DNA of 50,017 nt from Dechloromonas sp. UBA6271 (lineage in GTDB: Bacteria; Pseudomonadota; Gammaproteobacteria; Burkholderiales; Rhodocyclaceae), in the NCBI GenBank assembly GCA_002440665.1, contig DJUX01000040.1, positions 1-50,017 on the forward strand, read 5' to 3'. The position numbers and the translations under genes are program-made. Below the pieces are notes generated by a model. It was not told where the DNA came from and searched no databases. It was given only the letters and a program-made list of their open reading frames with translations. Numbering within the stretch: the stretch's first letter is position 1; every line of letters starts with the position of its first letter. Below are positions 35,712 to 45,768 of the stretch, one piece after another.

Positions 35712-36488
35712 TCAGCCGGTCAGCGCCGCCTTGGCCGGTGCCCACTGCCGGCGGCTGACCGGCAGCTTGTCCGGGACGCCGCGCAGCAGCGCCCAGCCGT
35801 AGGCCTCGACATCGTCGCCCGCCGCCTTCTCGAAGCCGGCCAGCGCCGCCTTGGCGACCAGCACGGCGCGGTGCAGGCGCATGTAGCGGTCGGCGAATTC
35901 CGATTCCAGGTGGGTCAGCGCCTCGTCGAGCAAATACTCGCGGACGACGGTGCGGGCGGTGACATATTTGGTATCGGCCTTGAAATAGAGCACCTCGGCG
36001 ACCGGCACCAGCAGCAACCGGCCCCGTTCGTGGCAGGAAAGGTGAGTGCGCCCGCCGCCGCGCACTACCTGGCCGATGCCGGTAAGCACGGCAGCGTCTG
36101 GATGCGGCGCCGCCACGGCCTTCTGCAGCGCGGTCAGCAGGCGCTGGGTTCGCACCGGCTTGAGCAGGTAGTCGAGCGCGTTGAGGTCGAAGGCCTGGAC
36201 CGCATAATTGTCGTAGGCGGTGGTGAAGATGACCGCCGGCGGCTGCTCGAAAGCGCCGAGATGGCCGGCCAGTTCGATGCCATCCATGCCCGGCATCCGG
36301 ATGTCGGCGAGCACGACGTCGACGCGCTGCTGGCGCAGAAATTCGAGCGCCGCCAGGCCATTGCCGGCCTCGCCGACGACTTCGGTGGCGAACTGGACGG
36401 CAATGTCGGCCAGCAGCTCGCGCAGGCGGGAACGCGCCAGCGGCTCGTCGTCGACCAGGAGGATCTTCAGCGGCTTGTCGTGCGGCAT
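35712..36488 (-). CDS. LytTR-family response regulator, AlgR-like
   Basis: 258 residues. The receiver domain (about 8-125) has the acidic pair D13-D14, the phosphorylated aspartate D62 (VVLADIRMPGMDG) and a conserved lysine in DYLLKPVRTQRL. The LytTR DNA-binding domain (about 150-250) has LLLVPVAEVLYFKADTKYVT and RLHRAVLVAKAAL. Its start lies inside the histidine-kinase gene by 22 bp. The pair resembles AlgZ/AlgR (FimS/AlgR), which also lies beside hemC and argH in pseudomonads. The regulon is unknown. Confidence 0.9.
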   Translation of the reverse strand: MPHDKPLKILLVDDEPLARSRLRELLADIAVQFATEVVGEAGNGLAALEFLRQQRVDVVLADIRMPGMDGIELAGHLGAFEQPPAVIFTTAYDNYAVQAFDLNALDYLLKPVRTQRLLTALQKAVAAPHPDAAVLTGIGQVVRGGGRTHLSCHERGRLLLVPVAEVLYFKADTKYVTARTVVREYLLDEALTHLESEFADRYMRLHRAVLVAKAALAGFEKAAGDDVEAYGWALLRGVPDKLPVSRRQWAPAKAALTG

Positions 36489-37480
36489 GGCAGGATGATG
36501 CGGACCTCGTAGTTATTCTCGCCGGCGTCGATTTCCAGCCGCGCCTCCAGATCGTAATACAAGGCCAGCCTTTCGCGGATGTTGGCGACGGCGATCTGGT
36601 TGCCGTTGGCATGCTGGCCGGCGGCGGCTGTCGGGTTGGCGATGGCGATGCGCAGCTCGTCGCCGCGCTGGTCGACGGCGATGCGTACGATGCCGCCTTC
36701 CGGCGCCGGCTCGATGCCATGGTAGACAGCATTTTCCAGCAGGGGCTGGAGCATCAGCGGCGGAATCGGCTGATTCGTGGAAATCGTCCCGATTTGCCAG
36801 TCGACCGCAAGACGCTCGCCGAGGCGCAGTTTTTCCAGCTCAAGGTATTGCTTGCCGAGGGCGATCTCATCGGCCAGGCTGACCAGTTCGCCGGGGTCGC
36901 GCATGGCGGCGCGAAACAGGTCGGACAGGGCTTCCAGCGCCGCTTCGGCCTGCTGCGGCCGGGCGCGGATCAGCGACAGCACGGCGTTCAGCGAATTGAA
37001 CAGGAAATGCGGGCGGATGCGGGCATTCAGCGCCGCCAGCCGCGCCTCGGTCTGGGCCGGCGAGAAGGCGCGGGCGCGCATCTCGAAATAGCCGAGCATG
37101 ACAACGCTGGCCGCGGCGGCCAGGATGGCCGGGCGCAACGGGTTGCCGCCGTCGCCGAAGCCCAGCGACTGCCAGAAGAGATTCTGGGCATAGGCCAGGC
37201 CGGCCACCAGCGCCACCACGCACGCCTGCCCGACGCGCAGCGGCAACGCGCGCAGGGGGTTGCGCAGGCCGGCCAGTAGCCCGAGCAGCAGCAGCAGCAG
37301 CGTCTCGACCAGCGCCGCCATTTCGACATAGCGCGCCGCCCAGTCGGCCACCCCGGGCGACTGGATGAAGGCGACGGCGAGCGCCAGGAGGTTGACGCCG
37401 AGCAGCACGCGCAGCATCACCCCGAAATTGCGCCAGTCGGGTAGCGGATGCGTTGCCGGAAAGTGCCGTATACTTGTCAT
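36467..37480 (-). CDS. LytS/AlgZ-type sensor histidine kinase
   Basis: 337 residues. Four hydrophobic segments fill residues about 20-135, with little outside the membrane. They are followed by the His_kinase domain with the phospho-acceptor H158 (IRPHFLFNSLNAVLSLI) and an ATP-binding domain with the N-box LLENAVYHGIEP and a late ANIRERLALYY. The start at 37480 is the ATG where homology begins; the frame remains open upstream as antisense to argH. It overlaps the response regulator by 22 bp, so they are co-translated. It diverges from argH with 34 bases between starts. Confidence 0.9.
   Translation of the reverse strand: MTSIRHFPATHPLPDWRNFGVMLRVLLGVNLLALAVAFIQSPGVADWAARYVEMAALVETLLLLLLGLLAGLRNPLRALPLRVGQACVVALVAGLAYAQNLFWQSLGFGDGGNPLRPAILAAAASVVMLGYFEMRARAFSPAQTEARLAALNARIRPHFLFNSLNAVLSLIRARPQQAEAALEALSDLFRAAMRDPGELVSLADEIALGKQYLELEKLRLGERLAVDWQIGTISTNQPIPPLMLQPLLENAVYHGIEPAPEGGIVRIAVDQRGDELRIAIANPTAAAGQHANGNQIAVANIRERLALYYDLEARLEIDAGENNYEVRIILPCRTTSR
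36800..36811 (-). repeat. Near-copy of the GTTGCGGTCGAC word in the histidine kinase gene
   Basis: Minus strand reads CTTGCGGTCGAC, then TGGC and AAAT: one mismatch in the word, with the A/T run at the usual distance. Confidence 0.45.
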
Positions 37481-37514
37481 TCCTGATGCTTTATCGCTTT
37501 GACTGCCCCATTTT

Positions 37515-38900
37515 ATGACATCCAACGCCGCACAATACACCTGGGCCGGACGATTCTCCGAGCCGGTTTCCGATCTCGTCAAACGCTACACCGCTTCGGT
37601 CGATTTCGACCAGCGCATGTGGCGCCAGGACATCCGCGGCTCGCTGGCGCACGCGAAGATGCTGGCCAACCAGGGCATCATTGGTGGCGGCGACCTCGCC
37701 GATATCGAGCGTGGCATGGAAATTGTGACCCGCGAGATCGAGTCCGGCGAATTCGTATGGTCGCTCGACCTCGAAGACGTGCACCTGAATATCGAGAAGC
37801 GCCTGACCGCGCTCGTCGGCGATGCCGGCAAGCGCCTGCATACCGGCCGTTCGCGCAACGACCAGGTGGCGACCGACATCCGCCTCTACCTGCGCGACGC
37901 CATCGACGACATCCTGGCGCTGATCAAGGCCTTCCGTTCGGCGCTGATCGACCTCGCCGAGAAGGAAGCGGCGACGCCGATGCCCGGATTCACGCATTTG
38001 CAGGTGGCGCAGCCGGTCACCTTCGGCCACCACGTGCTGGCCTATTTTGAAATGTTCGGCCGCGACGCCGAGCGCTTCGCCGACTGCCGCAAGCGCACCA
38101 ACCGCCTGCCGCTCGGCGCCGCCGCGCTGGCCGGCACGACCTACCCGATCGACCGTGAATTCGTCGCCGCACAACTGGGCTTCGAAGGCGTCTGCGAAAA
38201 CTCGCTGGATGCCGTGTCGGATCGCGACTTCGCCATCGAATTCTGCGCCGCCTGCGCGCTGCTGATGACACATATCTCGCGCCTGTCCGAGGAACTAGTG
38301 ATGTGGATGAGCCCGCGCGTCGGCTTCATCCAGATCGCCGACCGCTTCTGCACCGGTTCGTCGATCATGCCGCAGAAGAAAAACCCGGACGTGCCGGAAC
38401 TGGCGCGCGGCAAGACCGGCCGCGTCAACGGCCACCTGATCGCCCTGCTGACCCTGATGAAATCGCAGCCACTGGCCTACAACAAGGACAATCAGGAAGA
38501 CAAGGAACCGCTGTTCGACGCTGTCGACACCGTCACCGACACCCTGCGTATCTTCGCCGACATGGCTGGCGGCATCACCGTCAAGCCGGAGGCGATGCAG
38601 GCGGCGCTGACCCAGGGTTTCGCCACCGCCACCGACCTCGCCGACTACCTGACCAAGAAAGGCCTGCCGTTCCGCGATGCCCACGAAGCCGTCGGCATGG
38701 CCGTCAAGGCGGCCGAGTTCAAGGGCGTAGACCTGCCCGGCCTGACACTGGAAGAACTGCAGCAGTTCTCGCCGTTGATCGAAAACGGCGTTTACGCGGT
38801 GTTGACCGTGGAAGGCTCGCTCGCCTCGCGCAACCACATCGGCGGCACCGCGCCGGAACAGGTACGCGCCGCCATCCAAAGGGCGCGTAACCGCCTCTGA
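37515..38900 (+). CDS. argH: Argininosuccinate lyase
   Basis: 461 residues, standard. It splits argininosuccinate to arginine and fumarate, the last step of arginine synthesis. Motifs: WAGRFSEPVSDLVKRYTASV, HTGRSRNDQVATDIRLYLR, GFTHLQVAQPVTFGHH (catalytic His) and the fumarase-superfamily signature GSSIMPQKKNPD with the catalytic serine. A protein kinase gene follows after 3 bases and may be co-transcribed. Confidence 0.97.
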   Translation: MTSNAAQYTWAGRFSEPVSDLVKRYTASVDFDQRMWRQDIRGSLAHAKMLANQGIIGGGDLADIERGMEIVTREIESGEFVWSLDLEDVHLNIEKRLTALVGDAGKRLHTGRSRNDQVATDIRLYLRDAIDDILALIKAFRSALIDLAEKEAATPMPGFTHLQVAQPVTFGHHVLAYFEMFGRDAERFADCRKRTNRLPLGAAALAGTTYPIDREFVAAQLGFEGVCENSLDAVSDRDFAIEFCAACALLMTHISRLSEELVMWMSPRVGFIQIADRFCTGSSIMPQKKNPDVPELARGKTGRVNGHLIALLTLMKSQPLAYNKDNQEDKEPLFDAVDTVTDTLRIFADMAGGITVKPEAMQAALTQGFATATDLADYLTKKGLPFRDAHEAVGMAVKAAEFKGVDLPGLTLEELQQFSPLIENGVYAVLTVEGSLASRNHIGGTAPEQVRAAIQRARNRL

Positions 38901-38903
38901 CCG

Positions 38904-40180
<1,277 letters not shown>

Positions 40181-40184
<4 letters not shown>

Positions 40185-42190
40185 CTGCCTTCCGACAGCG
40201 GCAGCGAAGCCTCGGCCTCGCCCGCCGTTTCATACAGATGCGGAGCGATACTCCCCTTTTCGAGCGCCTCGCCCAGCTTCACGCGCAGGAAGGTGTTCGA
40301 GGTGTAACGCGTCACCTCATGGTAGTGGCGGTCGACGACCCCCTTGACCATGGCGATGTAGTCCTCCACCAGTTCCGGCAGGATGGCGAAACGGTCGTAA
40401 TTGACGATGGCGTAGACCTTGTGGCCAACCGGTTTCAGGCACTCGTCCACGGCCTGCTCGATGCGGGTGATGTCGTCCTGACTCCTGACGTTCAGTCCCT
40501 CGAAATTGAGGAAGAAGATATTCTTCCCCGCATCGTAATGCAGGCGGTCGACCATCGGGATTTCCAGCATCTCCGCCCGGATTTTCATCGGCTCGTCGCG
40601 GAAGATCCGGGCATCCATCAGCGCCGGCTCGGCATGCATGATCGGCATGAAATCCATCTTGTCGAGGATGTCCTTCTGCAAATCGATGCCGGGCGCGATT
40701 TCGACCAGTTCCAGACCTTCGGCGCATAGCTTGAAGACACAGCGTTCGGTCACGTAGAGCACGCTCTTGCCCCACTTGGTAGCCTGCGGGCCGCTGAAGG
40801 TACGGTGCTCGACTTCTTCGACGAATTTCTTCGACTTGCCGTCTTCCAAAATGAGCAGTTTTCCGGCGTCGACCGCAACATCCAGATTGCCGGCGGTAAA
40901 GGTGCCGACGAACACCACTTTCTTGGCATTCTGGGAAATGTTGATGAAGCCGCCGGCGCCGGCCAGGCGCGGCCCGAATTTCGAGACGTTCAGATTGCCC
41001 TGTTTGTCGGCCTGCGCCAGCCCAAGAAAGGCGATATCGAGGCCGCCGCCGTCGTAGAAGTCGAACTGACTGGGCTGGTCGATGATCGCCTGGGCATTGG
41101 TCGCCGCGCCGAAGCTGAGGCCGCCGGCCGGCACGCCACCGATGACGCCGGGTTCGGCGGTGAGCGTCATCAGGTCGATGATCTGCTCCTCCGCCGCAAC
41201 GTTGGCGACCCCCTCCGGCATGCCGATGCCGAGGTTGACCACGGCGTTGGCCTTCAACTCCAGCGCCGCGCGGCGCGCGATGATCTTGCGCTCGCTCATC
41301 GGCATTGCGGCAATCGCCGACATCGGCACCTTGATCTCGCCGGCGAAAGCCGCGCTGTACGGCTCACTGAAAGTCTGCATATGGTATTCCGGCTTCTCGG
41401 CAACCACCACGCAGTCGACGAGAATGCCGGGAATCTTGACCTGGCGCGGATTCAGCGTGCCGCGCTCGGCAATGCGCTCGACCTGGACGATGACAGTGCC
41501 GCCAGAGTTGCGCGTCGCCATCGCGATGGCCTGCGCTTCCAGCGTCAGCGCTTCCTTTTCCATCGTGATATTGCCGTCGGGATCGGCGGTCGTGCCGCGA
41601 ATGATGCCGACGTTGATCGGGAAGGCCTTGTAGAACAGATACTCTTCGCCGTCGATTTCCATAAGACGGACGACATCGGTGGTGGTTTTCTCGTTCAGCT
41701 TGCCGCCGCCGAAACGCGGATCGACAAAGGTGCCGAGGCCGACCCGCGTGATGGTGCCGGGCTTGCCGGCAGCGATGTCGCGGAAAAGGTGGGTGATGAC
41801 GCCCTGCGGCAGGTTGTAGGCCTCGATCCGGTTGGCGACCGCCAGTTGCTGTAGCTTGGGCACCAGACCCCAGTGGCCACCGATCACCTTGCCGACCAGG
41901 CCGTCATGGCCGAAGTGGTTGAGTCCGCGCTCCTTGCCATCGCCCTGCCCCGCGGCATAGACGAGAGTCAGATTACGCGGGCTGCCGAGGCCGTGCACAT
42001 CGGCCTCTTCGCCCTCGAGAAAAAGCTCCTCGAGGGCAACAGCGATATTTTCGGCAAAGCCGATACCAACGAAGCCACCAGTGGCGACGGTATCGCCGTC
42101 CTGAATCAGGCGCACCGCCTCGCGCGCACTGACGACCTTGCCGGTGTCCGAGGCACGCAGCGATGCGGCCGGGTGTTTAACGGTAGGCAT
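40181..42190 (-). CDS. Acyl-CoA:acetate/3-ketoacid CoA-transferase with C-terminal extension
   Basis: 669 residues. Residues about 15-530 form a fused alpha/beta family I CoA-transferase of the YdiF/propionate CoA-transferase type (GDTVATGGFVGIGFAENIAV, then RRAALELKANAVVNLGIGMPEGVANVAAEE, where the family places its catalytic glutamate). YdiF is about 530 residues long, so about 130 extra residues (from about 540, with IPMVDRLHYDAG and HKVYAIVNYDRFAILPELV) form an added domain I cannot name. It lies 38 bases downstream of the GntP permease gene; a good Shine-Dalgarno (AGGAGACA) precedes the ATG. Likely role: activation of a short-chain acid imported by the permease. Confidence 0.88.
40868..40879 (-). 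repeat. GTTGCGGTCGAC word, copy in the CoA-transferase gene
   Basis: Exact copy in the minus (coding) strand, followed by GCCGG and AAAA; encodes Val-Ala-Val-Asp. It is part of a 20-bp exact match with the intergenic copy at 43958. Confidence 0.6.
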
Positions 42191-42228
42191 ATTTTGTCTC
42201 CTGGAAATTCAACGATTTCTGCGGACGG

Positions 42229-43626
42229 TCAAACGATACCGGTCATGTAGTACGTGGCGATCACCACGAACACGGCCAGCGTCTTGATGCAGGTAATCGC
42301 GAATATGTCCTTGTAGGACTGGCGATGGGTCAGGCCGGTCACAGCCAGCAGCGTAATGACCGCGCCGTTGTGCGGCAGGGTATCCATGCCGCCGGACGCC
42401 ATCGAGGCCACCCGGTGGAAGACTTCCAGCGTAATTCCCGCATCATGGGCATTCTGAATGAAGGTTTCCGACATTGCCGCCAGCGCGATCCCCATGCCGC
42501 CCGAAGCAGAGCCGGTGATCCCGGCGAGCACGGTGACGGTAATCGCTTCATTGACCAGCGGATTCGGAATGGCGCGCAGCGCATCGGCGATAACCAGAAA
42601 GCCCGGCAAGGCCGCGATGACCGCACCGAAGCCATATTCCGATGCGGTGTTCATGGTCGCCAGCAGAGCGCCGCCGATTGCTGTCTTGGTGCCCTCGGCG
42701 AACTTCTCCAGCACCGTTTTCCCGGCGAAGATGAAGACCGTGGCGATGCCGACCAGCAACGCGCCTTCCACCGCCCAGATGGCGGCGATAGCCTTGGTCT
42801 GCTGCACCACCGGTGCCGCCTTGCCGATCACCGCCGGAATGAAGGAAGTCGATTCGCCATAGATCTGGGGAATCATCACGGTAAACACCTTGTTCATGAC
42901 GCCGACCATGACAAGCGGCATGATGGCGATCAGCGGGTGCGCCAACTTCTCGTGCTCGAAGGCTTCCGGTTCGTTGATCAGGTTGGTGCCGTAGCCCTCG
43001 TTGTTGGCTGCCGCCTTGCGCCGCTGCCATTCGAGGTAGGTCATGCCGACGATGAAAATGAAGATGGCGCCGATGATGCCGAGCATGGGGGCCGCATAGA
43101 TGTTGGTCTTGAAGAAGGTGGTCGGGATGATGTTCTGGATCTGCGGCGTACCCGGCAACGCATCCATCGTGAAGGTAAAGGCGCCGAGGGCGATGGTGCC
43201 CGGAATCAGCCGCTTCGGTATGCCGCTCGCCTTGAACATTTCGGCGGCGAACGGATAGACCGCGAAGACCACGACGAACAGCGACACCCCGCCGTAGGTC
43301 AGGATCGCGCAGACCAGCACGATCGAGAGCATGGCGCGCTCGCGGCCGATCAGCTTGATCACCGAGGCGACGATGGCCTTGGAGAATCCCGACAGTTCGA
43401 TGACCTTGCCGAACACCGCCCCGAGCAGAAAGACCGGGAAGTAGTTCTTGACGAAGGCCACCATCTTGTCCATGAACAAGCCGGTGAACATGGGTGCGAC
43501 CAGGGACGGGTCGGTGAACAGCACCGCGCCGAGCGCCGCGACCGGCGCGAAGAGAATGACGCTGTACCCGCGGTAAGCGACGAACATCAGGAAGCAGAGC
43601 GCTCCCAGGACAATCAAGAAATCCAT
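42229..43626 (-). CDS. GntP-family permease for organic acids
   Basis: 465 residues with about 12 membrane segments from MDFLIVLGALCFLMFVAYRG to the C-terminal IKTLAVFVVIATYYMTGIV. Typical GntP parts are PVFLLGAVFGKVIELSGFSKAIA-like segment 3, the PGTPQIQNIIPT loop, GITGSASGGMGIAL and ASGGMDTLPHNGAVITLL. Members import gluconate, other sugar acids or short hydroxy acids. Pairing with a CoA-transferase and a sigma-54 activator suggests a short-chain hydroxy- or keto-acid such as 3-hydroxybutyrate (inference). Shine-Dalgarno GGAGGCAAGG precedes the ATG. Confidence 0.88.
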   Translation of the reverse strand: MDFLIVLGALCFLMFVAYRGYSVILFAPVAALGAVLFTDPSLVAPMFTGLFMDKMVAFVKNYFPVFLLGAVFGKVIELSGFSKAIVASVIKLIGRERAMLSIVLVCAILTYGGVSLFVVVFAVYPFAAEMFKASGIPKRLIPGTIALGAFTFTMDALPGTPQIQNIIPTTFFKTNIYAAPMLGIIGAIFIFIVGMTYLEWQRRKAAANNEGYGTNLINEPEAFEHEKLAHPLIAIMPLVMVGVMNKVFTVMIPQIYGESTSFIPAVIGKAAPVVQQTKAIAAIWAVEGALLVGIATVFIFAGKTVLEKFAEGTKTAIGGALLATMNTASEYGFGAVIAALPGFLVIADALRAIPNPLVNEAITVTVLAGITGSASGGMGIALAAMSETFIQNAHDAGITLEVFHRVASMASGGMDTLPHNGAVITLLAVTGLTHRQSYKDIFAITCIKTLAVFVVIATYYMTGIV

Positions 43627-43773
43627 TTCCTTGCCTCCATATACTTCTTATTGGCGGGGAGGCCGGTAATACGCCGGGTGACGCACCGGAAACCCCGGGG
43701 TTGTCGACGGCTGCTGCTGAATCCAGATGTTTCTACAGCTAGCCCGTAGTGGCGGATCAGTCACGGGAAGCGT

Positions 43774-43820
43774 CAGTTTGCGCCTATTAAATGGCGTAAC
43801 GCAACTGCCCGACCGCACAT
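43774..43820 (-). repeat. 47-bp promoter block shared with the region before the activator gene (copy 1)
   Basis: Matches 45625-45671 at 36 of 47 positions without gaps, by my count. It includes the presumed -24/-12 promoter. Confidence 0.75.
43801..43814 (-). promoter_or_regulatory. Candidate sigma-54 (-24/-12) promoter for gntP
   Basis: The minus strand reads GGTCGGGCAGTTGC, giving GG, ten bases, GC, with the full TTGC -12 element. The -24 side is weak (GGTCG in place of GGCAC). The dedicated sigma-54 activator gene lies directly upstream. The start site would lie about 160 bases before the gntP ATG. Confidence 0.5.
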
Positions 43821-43957
43821 CTTTCGCGCGGCCGCCGGTAAGGCGAAAAAACACTCCGGGACTCCCGCAAGGCCGACCTTGCCGTCCGCCTAAAAGCACG
43901 GTCCGCGCCAGAATGTTTAACTCGTTGAACAATCGGTAATTTCGAGCACTTTCCGGC

Positions 43958-43969
43958 GTCGACCGCAAC
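43958..43969 (-). repeat. GTTGCGGTCGAC word, intergenic copy
   Basis: Exact copy on the minus strand, between the activator gene and gntP. TTTCCGGC precedes it on the plus strand, so 20 bases (43950-43969) equal 40860-40879. Confidence 0.6.
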
Positions 43970-43988
43970 CGGCGGCTGTCTGCCGCCG

Positions 43989-44015
43989 CGGACAATGTGT
44001 CCGGAAGGCCGGACA
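43989..44015. promoter_or_regulatory. Alternating inverted half-sites, likely activator binding region
   Basis: CGGACA-ATG-TGTCCGG-AAGG-CCGGACA: a perfect 6-bp inverted repeat (43989-44003) and a perfect 7-bp inverted repeat (43998-44015) share the middle half-site. It lies about 175 bases upstream of the candidate gntP promoter, a usual distance for sigma-54 activators. It is also just after the activator stop codon and could fold as a hairpin, but no T-run follows. Confidence 0.5.
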
Positions 44016-44017
44016 GC

Positions 44018-45421
44018 TCAGGCTGCGGGAACGTCGAGCCCGAGCGCCGCGATCTTCTCGTACAGCGCGGCACGCGAAATGCCGAGCAGCTTCGCGGCCT
44101 GCGACTTGTTGCCCTGAGTCGAACGCAGGGCGTGGCGAATCGCCGCCCGCTCGGCGCCGGCCACCGTCTCGGCGAACGCCAGCGGCACCGCGGCGGGCGG
44201 CACGACCCGGCCGGCCGGCAATACCCGCTCGATGTCGGCCGCCTGGAGCACGATGGTGTCGGACATCAGTACAGCGCGCTCGAGGACATTGGACAACTCG
44301 CGCACATTGCCCGGCCAGTCGTGACGGCGCAGGCGTTCGAGCGCCGTCGGGCCGATCTCGCAGGGCGGCATGCCGTGACGACGGGCGATCTCTTCGAGGA
44401 GATACTCGGCCAGCGGCTGGATCTCGTCGAAACGCTCGCGCAATGGCGGCGTGCGCAAGGTGATGACGTTGAGCCGGTAATAGAGGTCGGCACGAAACTC
44501 GCCGGCCGCCACCATCGCCTCAAGGTCCCGGCTGGTCGCCGCGATGACCCGCACGTCGACGCGTGTCAGCTGGTTGGAGCCGACCGGCTCGAACTCCTGC
44601 TCCTGCAGCGTGCGCAGCAATTTGGCCTGGAGCGCCAGCGACATGTCGCCGACCTCGTCAAGGAAGAGCGTACCGCCGTCGGCCAGCTTGAACTTGCCGT
44701 CGCGCCCCCGCCGGTCGGCGCCGGTGAAGGCGCCGGGTGCCACGCCGAAGAACTCGGCTTCGAGCAGGGTTTCGGGCACGGCGGCAAGGTTGACCGCAAC
44801 GAACGGCGCCAGGGCGCGCGGACTCGCCGCGTGGATCGCCTGCGCCAGCAGTTCCTTGCCGGTGCCGGTCTCGCCGAGGATCAGAACCGGCGACGCGAGG
44901 CGCGACGCGCGCCGCGCCAACTGCTTGAGCGCGACGCAGGCTGGCCCGCCGCCGAGAAAGCTGGAAAAGGTGTAGCGCGTCCGGCGCGCCTCGATCAGCT
45001 GGCGCTCGGTCTCGGCAAGTTCAGCGCGCAGGCGCTGATAGCGGGTCACCACCGGCGTCAGGTGACGCGGGTCGTCATAGAGCACGATGCCCACCGCCCC
45101 CACCACGACCCCAGCGTCGTCATGCAACGGCAGACGCATGACGACGAAGGACTCGGCGCCGACATCCATGATGTCGAGAATGATCGGGCGGCCGCTCTCG
45201 ACCACCTGGCGCATCTGGCTGTTCGGAATCACCTCCTCGATCGGCCGGCCGATCGCCGCCGCCGGATCGGCGATACGCAGGCGCACCGGATATCGGTCGC
45301 TCATCCAGACCAGGCGCGCCTGGGCATCGACGATCAGCGCGCCTTCGCAGATATCCGCGAAGTACTTGAGCAGCGACCGGTTGGCCAGCTCGCGCAAATC
45401 TTGGTCGCCCTGGCGACTCAC
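44018..45421 (-). CDS. Sigma-54-dependent transcriptional activator (PAS, AAA+, Fis-type HTH)
   Basis: 467 residues. The N-terminal PAS-like sensor (about 15-120, FADICEGALIVDAQARLVWM) is followed by the AAA+ domain with Walker A GETGTGKE at 183-190, the sigma-54-contacting GAFTGA at 230-235 and Walker B LFLDEVGDM. The C-terminal helix-turn-helix is NKSQAAKLLGISRAALYEKI. There is no receiver domain, so it is probably ligand-sensing. GTG start at 45421, inside a GTGA overlap with a tiny upstream ORF. Likely target: the gntP/CoA-transferase genes downstream, by position. Confidence 0.93.
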   Translation of the reverse strand: MSRQGDQDLRELANRSLLKYFADICEGALIVDAQARLVWMSDRYPVRLRIADPAAAIGRPIEEVIPNSQMRQVVESGRPIILDIMDVGAESFVVMRLPLHDDAGVVVGAVGIVLYDDPRHLTPVVTRYQRLRAELAETERQLIEARRTRYTFSSFLGGGPACVALKQLARRASRLASPVLILGETGTGKELLAQAIHAASPRALAPFVAVNLAAVPETLLEAEFFGVAPGAFTGADRRGRDGKFKLADGGTLFLDEVGDMSLALQAKLLRTLQEQEFEPVGSNQLTRVDVRVIAATSRDLEAMVAAGEFRADLYYRLNVITLRTPPLRERFDEIQPLAEYLLEEIARRHGMPPCEIGPTALERLRRHDWPGNVRELSNVLERAVLMSDTIVLQAADIERVLPAGRVVPPAAVPLAFAETVAGAERAAIRHALRSTQGNKSQAAKLLGISRAALYEKIAALGLDVPAA

Positions 45422-45546
45422 CGGATGGACTCCCGGCTGATCTGGCAGAAAATATCAGTGCCCGCCTTGGGCAGCCACTCGAGAGCCACTATCTTGTCCG
45501 TCGACGCCGGGATGCACAAGGCTCCCGGGAAAATCACGAAATCCAT
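45418..45546 (-). CDS. 42-codon ORF resembling the start of the gntP product, coupled to the activator gene
   Basis: 42 residues starting MDFVIFPGALCIPAS; the permease starts MDFLIVLGALCFLMF. Eight of the first thirteen residues agree, and the DNA agrees in the same frame over about 39 bases before diverging. The rest (STDKIVALEWLPKAGTDIFCQISRESIR region) is not membrane-like. A strong Shine-Dalgarno (AGGAGACA) precedes the ATG and its TGA overlaps the activator GTG by 4 bp, so translation is plausible. It may be a relic of a partial gntP duplication kept as a leader peptide, or an active small protein. Confidence 0.6.
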   Translation of the reverse strand: MDFVIFPGALCIPASTDKIVALEWLPKAGTDIFCQISRESIR

Positions 45547-45624
45547 TTTTTGTCTCCTGACGGCTGTTGCCGAAACCCTGACCGCTTGCGACCCGCCCGT
45601 GACGAACGGGGGTTTTGGATGGCG

Positions 45625-45671
45625 CAGTTTGCGCCAACAGAATGGCATCAAGCAACTCCCGGACGACACAT
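45625..45671 (-). repeat. 47-bp promoter block shared with the gntP control region (copy 2)
   Basis: 36 of 47 bases equal 43774-43820. The TTGC of the -12 element is kept, but the -24 GG is changed to CG. It overlaps a perfect inverted repeat, GGCGCA-GTT-TGCGCC (45621-45635), that is degenerate in copy 1. Confidence 0.75.
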
Positions 45672-45722
45672 TTTGGGGCTTGCCGGCAGCCGCCAAAACC
45701 GACAGCAACGTGCCCAAATGCA

Positions 45723-45748
45723 GAAGGGCCGGCGAACGCCGGCCCTTC
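45723..45748 (-). terminator. Strong hairpin after ppk2
   Basis: GAAGGGCCGGC and GCCGGCCCTTC pair over all 11 bases with a 4-base loop, 21 bases after the ppk2 stop. The following minus-strand bases (TGCATTTG) are only moderately T-rich. It separates ppk2 from the promoter block of the activator gene. Confidence 0.7.
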
Positions 45749-45768
45749 GTGATTCTTGCAGCAGCGTG

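Larger units (their letters stand above)
43627..44017. other. 391-bp control region between the sigma-54 activator gene and gntP
   Basis: No gene is seen. The region holds the likely gntP promoter (43801-43814), three alternating half-sites (43989-44015), the repeated word (43958-43969), the palindrome AACCCCGGGGTT (43691-43702) and a long leader to the gntP start. A 141-codon minus-strand frame across part of it has no family resemblance and no Shine-Dalgarno. Confidence 0.6.

Noticed and set aside
43648..44073. 141-codon minus-strand ORF between gntP and the activator gene
   Set aside because: No Shine-Dalgarno and no domain; its resemblance to the frame before the activator comes from the duplicated promoter DNA.
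45596..45614. Terminator CCCGT-ACGGG followed by TTTT on the plus strand
   Set aside because: There is no plus-strand gene upstream; it probably forms part of the minus-strand leader.
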